Below, in pieces: positions 43,087-51,736 of a stretch of DNA of 64,000 nucleotides. Every line of letters begins with the position of its first letter. Position 1 is the first letter of the stretch. The translations under genes were made by a program, and so were the position numbers. The notes under the pieces were generated by a model. It was not told the DNA's origin. It saw nothing but the letters and a program-made list of their open reading frames with translations, and did no database searches. Source of the DNA: Chitinophagaceae bacterium (GTDB taxonomy: Bacteria; Bacteroidota; Bacteroidia; Chitinophagales; Chitinophagaceae); contig JAGFIS010000007.1 of assembly GCA_024103425.1 (NCBI GenBank), positions 1-64,000 on the forward strand. Direction: 5' to 3'.

Positions 43087-45065
43087 GATTTGCGCTTTTT
43101 ATTCTTTCCTTTCGTAGTGTCTTGATTTTTCTTCCTGTGAGGAATCCATTCAAAATCCAGTTGCCGTTTTTCAATGTTGGCAGCCACCAGCTTCACGCGA
43201 ACGGGGTCTCCCATTCTGAATCGTTTACCGGTACGCAATCCTACCAGGCTGTATTCTGCCTCATCGTGTCTGAAATCGTCGTAATCAGAAAGATCTCTCA
43301 CATTCACCATCCCCTCACATTTTCCTTCAATTGTTTCTACCCAAAAACCGAATGAGGATACGCCGCTGACGATTCCGTCCATCTCCTCTCCCACCTTATC
43401 CTGCATATACAGTACCTGTTCAAACTTGTTCGCTGCACGTTCTGCTTCCATGGCTGCGCGCTCACGCTCGCTGCTGTGATCACACTTCTTCTCCATACTC
43501 TTATCCACGGGAAACTCACCTGTCAATACCTTGCGCAAAATTCTGTGTACCATCACATCGGGGTAACGACGGATGGGCGAAGTGAAGTGACAATAGTTGT
43601 CGAATCCAAGCCCGTAGTGGCCGATGTTATCAGTGCTGTATTCAGCTTTCGCCATCGTACGAATTCCCAGTTGTTCCAGTATTTGCTGCTCAGGTTTTCC
43701 ATCTACATTCTGAATCATCGCATTGAAGGAGCTTGCAACTGCTTTAGGAGTGGTGATATCGAACTTATACCCAAACTTACCGGCAAACACTGCGAATGGC
43801 TTCAGTTTATCCTGATCGGGCACGTCGTGAATCCGGTACGGAAAAGGAATTGTTTCGTTATGTTTCTTAATTTTATGCACGTAGTTGGCAACAGTTCTGT
43901 TGGCCAGCAGCATGAACTCTTCAATCAACTGATGAGATTCTTTACTCTCTTTCAGAATTACTCCGCGGGGACGGCCTTCGGCATCGAGCAGGAACCTAAC
44001 TTCTATACTCGTGAAGTTGATGGCTCCTTTCGCAAAGCGCTGCTCTCTAAGGATGCGGGCTATCTTATTGAGTTGCACCAATTCTTCACTTAACTCCCCC
44101 TTACCTGATTCTATGATTGCCTGTACTTCTTCATAGGCAAACCGCCTGTTGCTGCGAATGATGGTTGGCCCCAGCCAGGAATCGGTAACCTTACCTTTAG
44201 GTGTAATTGTAAATACTGCCGAGAAAGTAAACTTTTCTTCATCAGGCCTCAGAGAACAGAGCTCGTTTGAAATCTTCTCCGGCAGCATGGGCACCACTCT
44301 GTCGGGCAGATACACACTGCAGGCTCTTTTATACGCTTCATCGTCGAGAGCAGAACCCGGCCGAACAAAATGGCTGACATCTGCAATATGAACACCTATC
44401 TCAAAATTACCGGTCTCGAGTTTTCTGAATGAGATGGCGTCATCAAAGTCTTTCGCATCAGCGGGATCGATGGTCACTGTAAGTACATCCCTGAAATCTC
44501 TGCGCTGTTTCAGCTCCTGCTCTGTCACCTCTGCTTTCAGGTGCAGACTTTCATCCAGTACTTCTTTCGGAAAATTGATTGAGAACCCGTTTTGGATAAT
44601 GATTTCCTTCATCGCCATATCCACCTCATTCTTCGCATCGAGCCGGTACAGAACCTTCGCTTCAGGCTTTCTGTCGCCTTTGCGCCAGCCGAGGAGTTCG
44701 GCCACCACCTTGTCGCCATTCTTTGCTCCGTTGAGGTTTTCTGCGCGGATGAAGAAATCAGGAACCGCTTTGTCTGTTGAAACAACGAGGAATCCGAAAT
44801 GTGTGTTGAGTTGTACAGTGCCGACGAACTCTGTCTGCTTACGCTCCACAACCCCGGTAATCTTCCCTTCAGGCCGTTGGCCGCGGGTATTTTTAATATC
44901 TGCGACTACGGTATCACCGTCCAGCGCTTCGTTAATATCATTCGGGCGGATCAGGACATCTATACTCTTGCCCTTTACTGTTACGAATCCCATTCCCGAG
45001 CGGGTAATTTCCAGGACACCCTGTACCCGCCTCACTTCTTTTTTCTTCCCTTTCTTTTTGCCCAT
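43083..45065 (-). CDS. rnr: Ribonuclease R
   Basis: A 660-aa 3'-5' exoribonuclease of the RNase II/RNB family that degrades structured RNA. After a basic N-terminus (GKKKGKKKEVRR) come cold-shock-like domains (GMGFVTVKGKSIDVLIRPND), the RNB domain with the metal-binding ITVDPADAKDFDDAIS-type motif (TIDPADAKDFDDAISF, about 197-212), HYGLGFDNYCHFTSPIRRYP and a C-terminal S1 domain (GEEMDGIVSGVSSFGFWVE). The C-terminus is lysine-rich. It is somewhat shorter than E. coli RNase R but typical for the phylum. First gene of a coupled pair with the polyprenyl synthase. Confidence 0.95.
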   Translation of the reverse strand: MGKKKGKKKEVRRVQGVLEITRSGMGFVTVKGKSIDVLIRPNDINEALDGDTVVADIKNTRGQRPEGKITGVVERKQTEFVGTVQLNTHFGFLVVSTDKAVPDFFIRAENLNGAKNGDKVVAELLGWRKGDRKPEAKVLYRLDAKNEVDMAMKEIIIQNGFSINFPKEVLDESLHLKAEVTEQELKQRRDFRDVLTVTIDPADAKDFDDAISFRKLETGNFEIGVHIADVSHFVRPGSALDDEAYKRACSVYLPDRVVPMLPEKISNELCSLRPDEEKFTFSAVFTITPKGKVTDSWLGPTIIRSNRRFAYEEVQAIIESGKGELSEELVQLNKIARILREQRFAKGAINFTSIEVRFLLDAEGRPRGVILKESKESHQLIEEFMLLANRTVANYVHKIKKHNETIPFPYRIHDVPDQDKLKPFAVFAGKFGYKFDITTPKAVASSFNAMIQNVDGKPEQQILEQLGIRTMAKAEYSTDNIGHYGLGFDNYCHFTSPIRRYPDVMVHRILRKVLTGEFPVDKSMEKKCDHSSERERAAMEAERAANKFEQVLYMQDKVGEEMDGIVSGVSSFGFWVETIEGKCEGMVNVRDLSDYDDFRHDEAEYSLVGLRTGKRFRMGDPVRVKLVAANIEKRQLDFEWIPHRKKNQDTTKGKNKKRKS

Positions 45066-45206
45066 ATAAGGTGTGATATCTTCTTCTTAATTTTTCACAA
45101 AATACGATAAGTTAACCAATACATTTTTTAACGTCTGAAACAAAAGAGAAATTAAGAAATTCTAAAAAGTTACTTTTACTTATCTTAGTTGCATCATAAC
45201 TAACAC

Positions 45207-46616
45207 ATGGCATTAAGCAAAATCTGGTCCGCCTTTATCATCGTTTCCATTCTTGCCGCGTCTTTCCAGGCAATTTTTGTTAAAGGACACTCCAATATCT
45301 TCAGCAGAATGGTTGTCGGCGAGTCCGGTGATACCTCGAATACCAGAGTGATAGACCCAGCCGCCATCAGCCCTGCAGCCATGAACATGCTTAATGAGGG
45401 AAAGGATTATGTGGACGGAACGACAGTATATGCTGTTACCGAAGACGGTACTTATATTAAGTATTACAAACAGAGGGCTGACGGAGTAGTTGGTACTGCC
45501 AAAGTTGCCGTTGACATTTCTATCAACCTGATAGGCATCATGGCTCTTTTTATGGGCTTCATGAGCATTGCCGAAAAGGCAGGGGGTATCCGGTTATTAT
45601 CGAAGATTATCGGTCCGTTTTTCTCTCGACTCTTTCCCGAGCTGCCCAAGAACCACCCCGCCATGGGTCATATGGTAATGAACTTCTCTGCCAATCTCTT
45701 AGGACTGGATAATGCTGCAACGCCATTCGGGCTCAAAGCGATGGAGAGTCTGCAGGAAATCAACCCAAAGAAAGATACGGCCAGCAACTCCATGGTTATG
45801 TTTTTGTGCCTGCATGCCTCAGGACTCACGCTGATACCGGTGAGTATTATCGCCATCCGTGCATCGTTGCATGCAAGCAACCCGACCGATATCTTCATCC
45901 CATGTATGATTGCAACATTCGCAGCTACCATGGCAGCAATGATGATTGTCTCTTTCAAACAAAAAATCAACGTATTTCAACCTGTTATATTGATGTGGGT
46001 ACTGGGTATCTCTGCCGTGATTGCAGCGCTAGTACTGTATCTGAAGAGTCTCTCATTCACAGGTGTTCAAACTTTCTCGGGGATTCTCAGCAATGGACTC
46101 ATCCTCTTTATCTTCTTTATCATCGCTCTCGGGGGAGTGTACAAGAAGATTGATGTCTTCGGTGCGTTTATCGATGGTGCGAAAGGCGGGTTTGATATTG
46201 CAGTAAAAATCATCCCTTACCTCGTTGGTATGCTGGTAGCCATCAGTCTGCTGCGCACAAGCGGAACATTCGAGTTCATTGTTGATGGTATGAGAAGCTT
46301 CTTTGAGTGGCTGGGTACCGATACAAGATTTGTCGACGGCCTTCCGACAGCTTTAATCAAACCATTGAGCGGGAGCGCAGCCCGGGGTATGATGGTGGAC
46401 ACTATGACTACCTTTGGAAGCGATTCCTTCGCAGGCAGCCTGTCTTCTGTATTACAAGGCTCATCAGACACTACCTTCTACGTTGTAGCTGTGTATTACG
46501 GCGCTGTATCAGTGAAGAATACACGTTACACCATTGGGGCTATGCTGCTGGCTGACCTGGTTGGTATTATCACAGCTATCTTCCTGGCTTACCTGTTCTT
46601 TGGAAATGCGATTTAA
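45207..46616 (+). CDS. Fused SpmA/SpmB-like nucleoside-recognition (Gate) membrane protein
   Basis: A 469-aa polytopic membrane protein with about ten membrane segments. The N-terminal half resembles SpmA (VDISINLIGIMALFMGFMSI, FSANLLGLDNAATPFGLKAM) and the C-terminal half SpmB (GGFDIAVKIIPYLVGMLVAI, LIKPLSGSAARGMMVDTM), each with a Gate/nucleoside-recognition domain. In Bacillus the two are separate spore-maturation proteins; this organism shows no sign of sporulation, so a transport role is more likely. The fused form is common in Bacteroidota. The stop codon overlaps the stop of a truncated HTH gene on the other strand. Confidence 0.88.
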   Translation: MALSKIWSAFIIVSILAASFQAIFVKGHSNIFSRMVVGESGDTSNTRVIDPAAISPAAMNMLNEGKDYVDGTTVYAVTEDGTYIKYYKQRADGVVGTAKVAVDISINLIGIMALFMGFMSIAEKAGGIRLLSKIIGPFFSRLFPELPKNHPAMGHMVMNFSANLLGLDNAATPFGLKAMESLQEINPKKDTASNSMVMFLCLHASGLTLIPVSIIAIRASLHASNPTDIFIPCMIATFAATMAAMMIVSFKQKINVFQPVILMWVLGISAVIAALVLYLKSLSFTGVQTFSGILSNGLILFIFFIIALGGVYKKIDVFGAFIDGAKGGFDIAVKIIPYLVGMLVAISLLRTSGTFEFIVDGMRSFFEWLGTDTRFVDGLPTALIKPLSGSAARGMMVDTMTTFGSDSFAGSLSSVLQGSSDTTFYVVAVYYGAVSVKNTRYTIGAMLLADLVGIITAIFLAYLFFGNAI

Positions 46617-46723
46617 GACTGATCGTCAACCTCAGTTTCACTCTCGCCTTCCGCATATTCGATTAGGTCGTCCGACTGACAGTCTAATGCTTTACAAATA
46701 GCCTTGGAAGATTCCAACAATAA
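46613..46723 (-). pseudogene. Truncated C-terminal remnant of an XRE/YozG-type HTH regulator
   Basis: On the minus strand, 36 codons read LLLESSKAICKALDCQSDDL then IEYAEGESETEVDDQS and a stop. ESSKAICKALDCQ aligns with ETLNAICKALDCQ of the complete regulator at 2397-2612, and the following (S/P)-(D/G)-D-(L/I)-(I/L)-EY also matches. The HTH half is missing: a stop codon lies directly upstream (46724-46726). No start codon gives a working protein, so this is a gene fragment. No DUF2975 partner is present here. Confidence 0.7.
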
Positions 46724-46741
46724 TTATTACGATAAATCTAA

Positions 46742-47491
46742 TTACAGCACTCTGATTCCCGCTTTCACATACGGCCTCAGAAGCGGATCATCCGGCGATA
46801 ATTCCGTAATCAGGGTATCCACTTTTTCGGGAGGACAAATCGGAATCGGCTGACGTGAGTTCAATTTCTCTGAAATCGACAGGCACACCAATCGGCGGGA
46901 GGCTTCAATCATGGCTTTCTTTACCTGAACAATATCCCAATCGTTGTCTGAAACACCTTCCTCGACACTGATAGCGTTGATACCCATGAAGCATATATCC
47001 ACTTTCAATTCTTTAATCTTGGCGATAGCTTCAGAGCCAATCGTGATTTTTGAAGTCTTCGAAACCTTATCTCCGATGGAAATCACATTGATCAGCGGAT
47101 GGTTGGAATACTCCAGCAACGCGGGGAGACTGCCTGAGATAAAGGTTGCATTCAAATCGTTGGGCAAAGCCCTGGCCATTTCAATAACTGTTGTACCGCC
47201 TCCAGTAAGGACAAACATCCCTTCTTTGATGAGGCTGATAGCCTTGCGGGCGATTATTTTCTTCTGGGTATAGGCATATACATCACGGCTCGAATGGTGT
47301 CCGCTGTGGAATGACAAAGACACAGCTCCGCCATGAACTTTGATAACCCTGCCTAATTCGGAAAGCTCCTGGAGATCTCTTCTGATGGTATCGTTGGAGA
47401 CATGCAGTTGCTCGCTCAAATCGTTGAGCAATACTTTGTTGTGCAGATTCACCTGATGAATGATGTAATCCTGCCGGTCAGTTTTCTGCAT
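46742..47491 (-). CDS. DeoR/GlpR family transcriptional regulator
   Basis: A 249-aa regulator with an N-terminal winged HTH (LNDLSEQLHVSNDTIRRDLQ, followed by ELGRVIKVHGGAV) characteristic of DeoR and a C-terminal sugar-phosphate isomerase-like effector domain (FVLTGGGTTVIEMARALP, FISGSLPALLEY, DICFMGINAISVEEGVSD). Family members usually repress sugar or nucleoside catabolism and respond to a phosphorylated sugar. No catabolic operon is adjacent, so the target is not shown. A 500-bp AT-rich gap upstream may contain its control sites. Confidence 0.92.
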   Translation of the reverse strand: MQKTDRQDYIIHQVNLHNKVLLNDLSEQLHVSNDTIRRDLQELSELGRVIKVHGGAVSLSFHSGHHSSRDVYAYTQKKIIARKAISLIKEGMFVLTGGGTTVIEMARALPNDLNATFISGSLPALLEYSNHPLINVISIGDKVSKTSKITIGSEAIAKIKELKVDICFMGINAISVEEGVSDNDWDIVQVKKAMIEASRRLVCLSISEKLNSRQPIPICPPEKVDTLITELSPDDPLLRPYVKAGIRVL

Positions 47492-47951
47492 TTGAAATTC
47501 TTGTTTGTTTTTTTAAATACTTTTATTTCAAAAGGCTGATATCATACTCAATAACTCAGTCCAAATCCTCTTAAAAAGAATCTCCACAAAGACTGATTCA
47601 AGCGGTAAACGATAACCTGCCACTCAAGACAAATCACCGTTTACTTTCAAAAGGTGCAAATCAAAAACCTAAAAACCAACCAATCTCTATACGAAAACAA
47701 ATGTTACAAATATTGCAGCCAGTTTATTATTAATTCTTTTCTCCTTGCAGTTTTTGCCAATAATACAGGCGGCAAATGCTATATAGCTATTCAAATTTAA
47801 GCAGTTTCGGAATTAAATAAAGCAAAAAAAGCACTTTTTTTGCAGGGTTGGATACTTATCATAGGTCCGTTTCACTATTAACAGCAAAAAAAGGCTGTTC
47901 ATACCCCGATAAATACCGATAAATATTCTCCGGGGAGAAAAACATTAAGGC
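47492..47951. other. AT-rich non-coding gap upstream of the deoR-type gene
   Basis: No gene is visible. Noted: a perfect 9-bp inverted repeat GCAAAAAAA/TTTTTTTGC at 47822-47843 and a tandem direct repeat CCGATAAATA at 47906-47925. Either may be regulatory; nothing more can be said. Confidence 0.4.
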
Positions 47952-47985
47952 AAAAAAAGCTCCCGGACGGTTATATCCGGGAGCT
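47952..47985 (-). terminator. Rho-independent terminator of the FKBP lipoprotein operon
   Basis: On the minus strand AGCTCCCGGA pairs perfectly with TCCGGGAGCT over an eight-base loop, followed by TTTTTT. It lies 23 bp past the stop at 48008. Confidence 0.9.
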
Positions 47986-48007
47986 AATATTAAAAATCCG
48001 GCTGCTA

Positions 48008-48514
48008 TCAGCTGAACTTAATTACCTGAACTTTGAATACGAGATATGAATTTTTCGGAATAACCACGGTTCCATCCGGGCCTTCGATGTCTTCATCTCC
48101 GTATCCCAAAGATGGGGGGATATAAATTTCGATTTCACCACCTTCTTTCACCAGTGGAATGGCTTTATGCCAGCCGAGAATGGTCTGTCCCAGTGTGAAT
48201 GTCACCGCACGGGTAGATTCATCAAACTTCCTTCCATCAAAGAAGCCTCCCCAGTAGGTAGAAGTCACCTTAGTGCAAAGGTTTGAAACAATGCCTCCGG
48301 TTCCGGGATCTATAATTCTATAAAATACACCACTCGGATGCTGAAGGGCATCGGTAATATTATATTTTACCAGAGAATCCATCAGGGCAGTAATTTCATT
48401 TTGTGGAGCTGTCATGTTGACATCCAGTTGTGTACAGGATGAAGATGAACTCTTTGCACAGCCGGCAGCCAGCACTATAACTGCCGTAAAAAATAACAAA
48501 CTATTTTTTTTCAT
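48008..48514 (-). CDS. FKBP-type peptidyl-prolyl isomerase, lipoprotein
   Basis: A 168-aa folding catalyst anchored by a lipoprotein signal (VLAAGC, Cys19). The C-terminal FKBP domain covers about residues 75-168: TSTYWGGFFDGRKFDEST, FTLGQTILGWHKAIPLVKEG, IYIPPSLGYGDEDIEGPD and a closing VVIPKNSYLVFKVQVIKF. The family's hydrophobic pocket residues (Tyr, Phe-Asp, Ile-x-x-W, Tyr-Gly) are mostly present. It should assist proline isomerisation in periplasmic proteins. It is the second gene after a small two-TM protein and ends in a strong terminator. Confidence 0.9.
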   Translation of the reverse strand: MKKNSLLFFTAVIVLAAGCAKSSSSSCTQLDVNMTAPQNEITALMDSLVKYNITDALQHPSGVFYRIIDPGTGGIVSNLCTKVTSTYWGGFFDGRKFDESTRAVTFTLGQTILGWHKAIPLVKEGGEIEIYIPPSLGYGDEDIEGPDGTVVIPKNSYLVFKVQVIKFS

Positions 48515-48564
48515 ATAACTAATCTTTAGGGCCGGGATTTTACAATTGCTGCAAAGAAAACAGT

Positions 48565-48885
48565 TTATTTCTTTTCTTCTGTTTTCTTTTCCTTAATTTT
48601 TAATTCCTTATACAATTGCTCTTTTTCCTCCCATTTTACTTTCTGTCTGAAATAAGCATAGAAGAAAGCGATGGCAGCTACGCAAATAGCGACAACAATG
48701 ACCTGGCCTGTTGAAATATTTCCTACCCGTTTATGCCAATCGTGAAAAATCAATACAACCATGATGGGAAGTGCAAAAAGAAGCCCCCACGGTGCTCCGT
48801 ACATCATCATTTTTTTAAGAGAACCTTCTTTTTCTCGATTCTCTTCCCAAAAGGTAACGAAGTCTCTTTCTTCCTGAGTCAGCAT
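48565..48885 (-). CDS. Small two-TM hypothetical protein
   Basis: A 106-aa protein with an acidic cytosolic N-terminus (LTQEERDFVTFWEENREKEG), two membrane segments at about 31-47 (PWGLLFALPIMVVLIF) and 60-80 (GQVIVVAICVAAIAFFYAYF), and a highly charged, coiled-coil-like tail rich in Glu and Lys. No family recognised. Its promoter TATCTTTG ends four bases before the ATG. The FKBP gene follows after 50 bp, suggesting one operon. Confidence 0.68.
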   Translation of the reverse strand: MLTQEERDFVTFWEENREKEGSLKKMMMYGAPWGLLFALPIMVVLIFHDWHKRVGNISTGQVIVVAICVAAIAFFYAYFRQKVKWEEKEQLYKELKIKEKKTEEKK

Positions 48886-48889
48886 GGCG

Positions 48890-48897
48890 CAAAGATA
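48890..48897 (-). promoter_or_regulatory. -7 promoter element of the small two-TM protein
   Basis: TATCTTTG, four bases before the ATG at 48885, predicting a leaderless mRNA. Confidence 0.5.
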
Positions 48898-49096
48898 ATT
48901 ACAGAATCGGCTTTACGGGTCAATTCATTTTACATTATCACAATGTCATCAGGAAAGAAGGATTTTTTACCTGCTCTCCCGGATTTTATCATAAAAAGCG
49001 GGAAAAAACGTTAGAGGGTATGTAGATTACGACCTCTGACAAATTTCTTTCTGTATTTCAGCCGGTTAACAGGTTTTTAATACGAAAACTTTATCT

Positions 49097-49104
49097 TAGG
49101 TTTG
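49097..49104 (+). promoter_or_regulatory. -7 promoter element with long leader
   Basis: TAGGTTTG fits the consensus about 180 bases before the TTG at 49284, so the mRNA would have a long leader. The rest of the gap 48886-49283 shows no gene. Confidence 0.3.
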
Positions 49105-49283
49105 TATTGAATTGTGAAGTTACCTCGCTCTAACTGTCCCCCAAAGACTTAAAGCGAAAGATTGATTGCCGAACCACTGTTTATTTATTAAAATTCAGAC
49201 TTCAGAGAAGAGCGAAGAATCAGCTGAAAAGTCAAACATGTTTTTAAAAGACAATAGTTCGATTTGAATTAAAATCTATAGCA

Positions 49284-50267
49284 TTGAAAATAGATCAGCT
49301 TTTATTAGAATATCTGCTTAAATACGGAGAGCTGAGGCTTCATGAGATTGGTGTGTTTAAACTAAAAGATGCAGTGCATGCACCTGATGACCCTTCTAAG
49401 CCAATCGTCATTCCTTCTGATGCGATTAGTTTCAAGTTCGATCCCAAAACTCCTGAGGATGCCGATCTGGTTGCATACATTTCAGAATCTACAGGCAAAA
49501 TCACTCCGCTTGCATCAGCTGATCTCGATTCTTACCTCTCATTGAGAAAAGAATTTCTGAATATCGGCAAACCGATGATTCTGGCTAACATAGGCACCCT
49601 TGAGAAAGCTTCTTCGGGAGAGCTAACATTTAAAGGTGGCGAATATGTGGTTAAGATGGTTGATACCGACCGAAAGGTGCCTGAAATAGAAGAAGCTGAA
49701 CCTGATAAGGACGACTCGTTCTCAGATTTGCGGCCTTCGAGAAGGAGAACCGGCAGAATCTGGCTTTATCTGTTTCTGGTCATCATACTCGGCCTCATTG
49801 CATGGGCACTATGGAAATACGATTTTGACCAGGATAAAACTGATGGAATTACACAAACGGAAACAGAAGCTGCTCCGGCGATTACCCCTCCCGCAACTGC
49901 ACCGGCTCCTGCGGATTCAATTGCTCAACCGGCAGAATCACAAAGAGAGCAAGCGACTGAACCGGTCGATAGCACTCAGACGCAAAACCTGCCCTCAACC
50001 GAAGTTACTCCACAAGTTACACCGTCAACAACAGGCGGTTTTAAGATAATTGTAGGGGTTTATCGCTTACGCTCAACAGCAGAAAGAAGGATAGAAGATT
50101 TGAAACTCGTGAACAGAGATAATCTATCACTCATGGTTAAAGATTCAGTTAACTACTGGGTTCTCGAATCATTTAACCGTCCGCTGAGTGACACTACAGT
50201 TGTAAGAGACTCTGTCCGCATCTTCTACGGACCGAGACCCTACCCTGCTTACGAAATCATCCGATAA
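49284..50267 (+). CDS. HU-like (CCDC81-type) and SPOR-like domain membrane protein
   Basis: A 327-aa protein starting with TTG. The N-terminus MKIDQLLLEYLLKYGELRLH, then EIGVFKLKD, is the HU-like domain found at the start of such Bacteroidota proteins. One membrane segment lies at about 157-175 (IWLYLFLVIILGLIAWALW), followed by a Pro/Ala/Thr/Gln-rich periplasmic stalk (about 190-250) and a C-terminal SPOR-like domain (GFKIIVGVYRLRSTAERRIE, SLMVKDSVNYWVLESF). SPOR domains bind denuded peptidoglycan at division sites, so a role in cell division or wall sensing is plausible, by inference. Confidence 0.78.
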   Translation: MKIDQLLLEYLLKYGELRLHEIGVFKLKDAVHAPDDPSKPIVIPSDAISFKFDPKTPEDADLVAYISESTGKITPLASADLDSYLSLRKEFLNIGKPMILANIGTLEKASSGELTFKGGEYVVKMVDTDRKVPEIEEAEPDKDDSFSDLRPSRRRTGRIWLYLFLVIILGLIAWALWKYDFDQDKTDGITQTETEAAPAITPPATAPAPADSIAQPAESQREQATEPVDSTQTQNLPSTEVTPQVTPSTTGGFKIIVGVYRLRSTAERRIEDLKLVNRDNLSLMVKDSVNYWVLESFNRPLSDTTVVRDSVRIFYGPRPYPAYEIIR

Positions 50268-50298
50268 AGAATCCGGAATTAATATCTATCAGAATAAG

Positions 50299-51615
50299 TT
50301 ACCCGAACAATCCCGAATGCAATTGCTGCAGTGCCTGCTCTTTGTATTCGCGCGGCACCAGGATAGACACATTGTCGCGGCTTCCGCCAAAACTTACCAT
50401 TCGTACAGGTATATCGTTCAGACTGTCGAAAGTCTTGATCAGTATGTTCGGTGCCAGTGCCACTTTATTTCCGACAACACAGATGATTGTCTGATTATGG
50501 TCAGTAGTAATCTGACCGTAAGCTTCGAGTTCTTTTACAATCAGCTTCAGGCGCGATTCATCATCAATAGTGAGTGAAACGGCAACCTCGGAAGTAGTTA
50601 CCATATCAATTGAAGTGGTGTATTTCTCGAACACTTCAAAAATCTTTCTCAGGAAACCATGTGCCAGCAGCATCCGGGAGCTTTTAATTTTTACGGCAAC
50701 GATATTATCTTTCGCAGCAATTGCCTTCACGCCTTCCTCATCTGCCTCGCTGGAAATAATTGTTCCGGGTGCATCCGGCTCCATCGTGTTGAGCAATCTT
50801 ACCGGGAAGTTGTAATGCTGTGCAGGCCAGATGCTTGCAGGATGCAGAATCTTGGCGCCGAAATAAGCCAGCTCTGCTGCTTCGTTAAAGCTCAATTTTC
50901 TCACGGGAGTTGTTCCTTCAACAATACGCGGATCGCCGTTGTGCATACCGTCGATATCAGTCCATATCTCACACACCGAGGCACCGGTCGCAGCAGCTAC
51001 CAATGATGCAGTATAATCGCTTCCGCCGCGCTTCAGGTTATCCACCTCTCCACGCGAGTTCCGGCAAATGAATCCCTGGGTTATAAAGAGGTTAGTGTCT
51101 TTATGCTCGCGCAGTATCTGCGCCAGCTTTACTTTAATGCTTCCGAGTTGCGGTTCTCCGTATGAATCGATCGTCATGAAATCGAGAGCGGGAATCCACA
51201 CATGAGGCACTTTGATCTCTTTAAGGTAGGCACTCATGATTTTGGTACTCAGCAGTTCCCCCTGTGCCAAAATATCTTTGTTCAAAGACTCTGAATAAGA
51301 AATCTTCAGAATGATATTCAGAAATTCAAAATGGTCTTCTACAATCTTCTTCCCTTCAGCTAATCCTTCTTCTGTTTTAAACAAATCGCTAACGAAGGCC
51401 TGATAGTGTTTATAAAGCGCATCAATCTTTTCAGACGCACCCATACGGTCGCTCACAGAAAGCGCCTCGCTGATCTCAACCAACGAATTGGTAGTTCCGC
51501 TCAATGCACTCAACACAATAATCTTAGGCTCATCTTCTCTGGATATCAAACCTGCAATGTCTCTCATCCTTTCCGGGCGGCCAACACTCGTACCGCCAAA
51601 TTTCATTACTTTCAT
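50299..51615 (-). CDS. lysC: Aspartate kinase
   Basis: Phosphorylates aspartate at the start of lysine, threonine and methionine synthesis. 438 aa from the ATG at 51615; an upstream GTG at 51654 would add 13 residues but lacks conservation. Motifs: MKVMKFGGTSVG, the kinase-domain FICRNSRGEVDNLKRGGSDY, EIWTDIDGMHNGDPRIV and a C-terminal pair of ACT domains (IKSSRMLLAHGFLRKIFEVF, ISIDMVTTSEVAVSLTID-type TTSIDMVTTSEVAVSL) for feedback control. It appears to be a monofunctional enzyme without a homoserine dehydrogenase part. serA lies upstream on the same strand with its own promoter. Confidence 0.95.
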   Translation of the reverse strand: MKVMKFGGTSVGRPERMRDIAGLISREDEPKIIVLSALSGTTNSLVEISEALSVSDRMGASEKIDALYKHYQAFVSDLFKTEEGLAEGKKIVEDHFEFLNIILKISYSESLNKDILAQGELLSTKIMSAYLKEIKVPHVWIPALDFMTIDSYGEPQLGSIKVKLAQILREHKDTNLFITQGFICRNSRGEVDNLKRGGSDYTASLVAAATGASVCEIWTDIDGMHNGDPRIVEGTTPVRKLSFNEAAELAYFGAKILHPASIWPAQHYNFPVRLLNTMEPDAPGTIISSEADEEGVKAIAAKDNIVAVKIKSSRMLLAHGFLRKIFEVFEKYTTSIDMVTTSEVAVSLTIDDESRLKLIVKELEAYGQITTDHNQTIICVVGNKVALAPNILIKTFDSLNDIPVRMVSFGGSRDNVSILVPREYKEQALQQLHSGLFG

Positions 51616-51676
51616 TCGTCTTGAATCATTTAAGTTTCTGTTCACTTCATCCACTCACGGATTTTTTTTAAGCGCA

Positions 51677-51684
51677 CAAATGTA
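51677..51684 (-). promoter_or_regulatory. -7 promoter element of aspartate kinase gene
   Basis: TACATTTG on the minus strand, 61 bases before the ATG at 51615 and 22 bases before the alternative GTG at 51654. Confidence 0.4.
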
Positions 51685-51736
51685 CACTCCGGAAGTTATT
51701 GTCCCGTACAATTTATACAAACGGCTCTTCAGCTAT

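Noticed and set aside
43476..45110. Plus-strand open frames of 205 and 211 codons
   Set aside because: Antisense to RNase R, with Ser/Arg-rich low-complexity translations typical of shadow frames.
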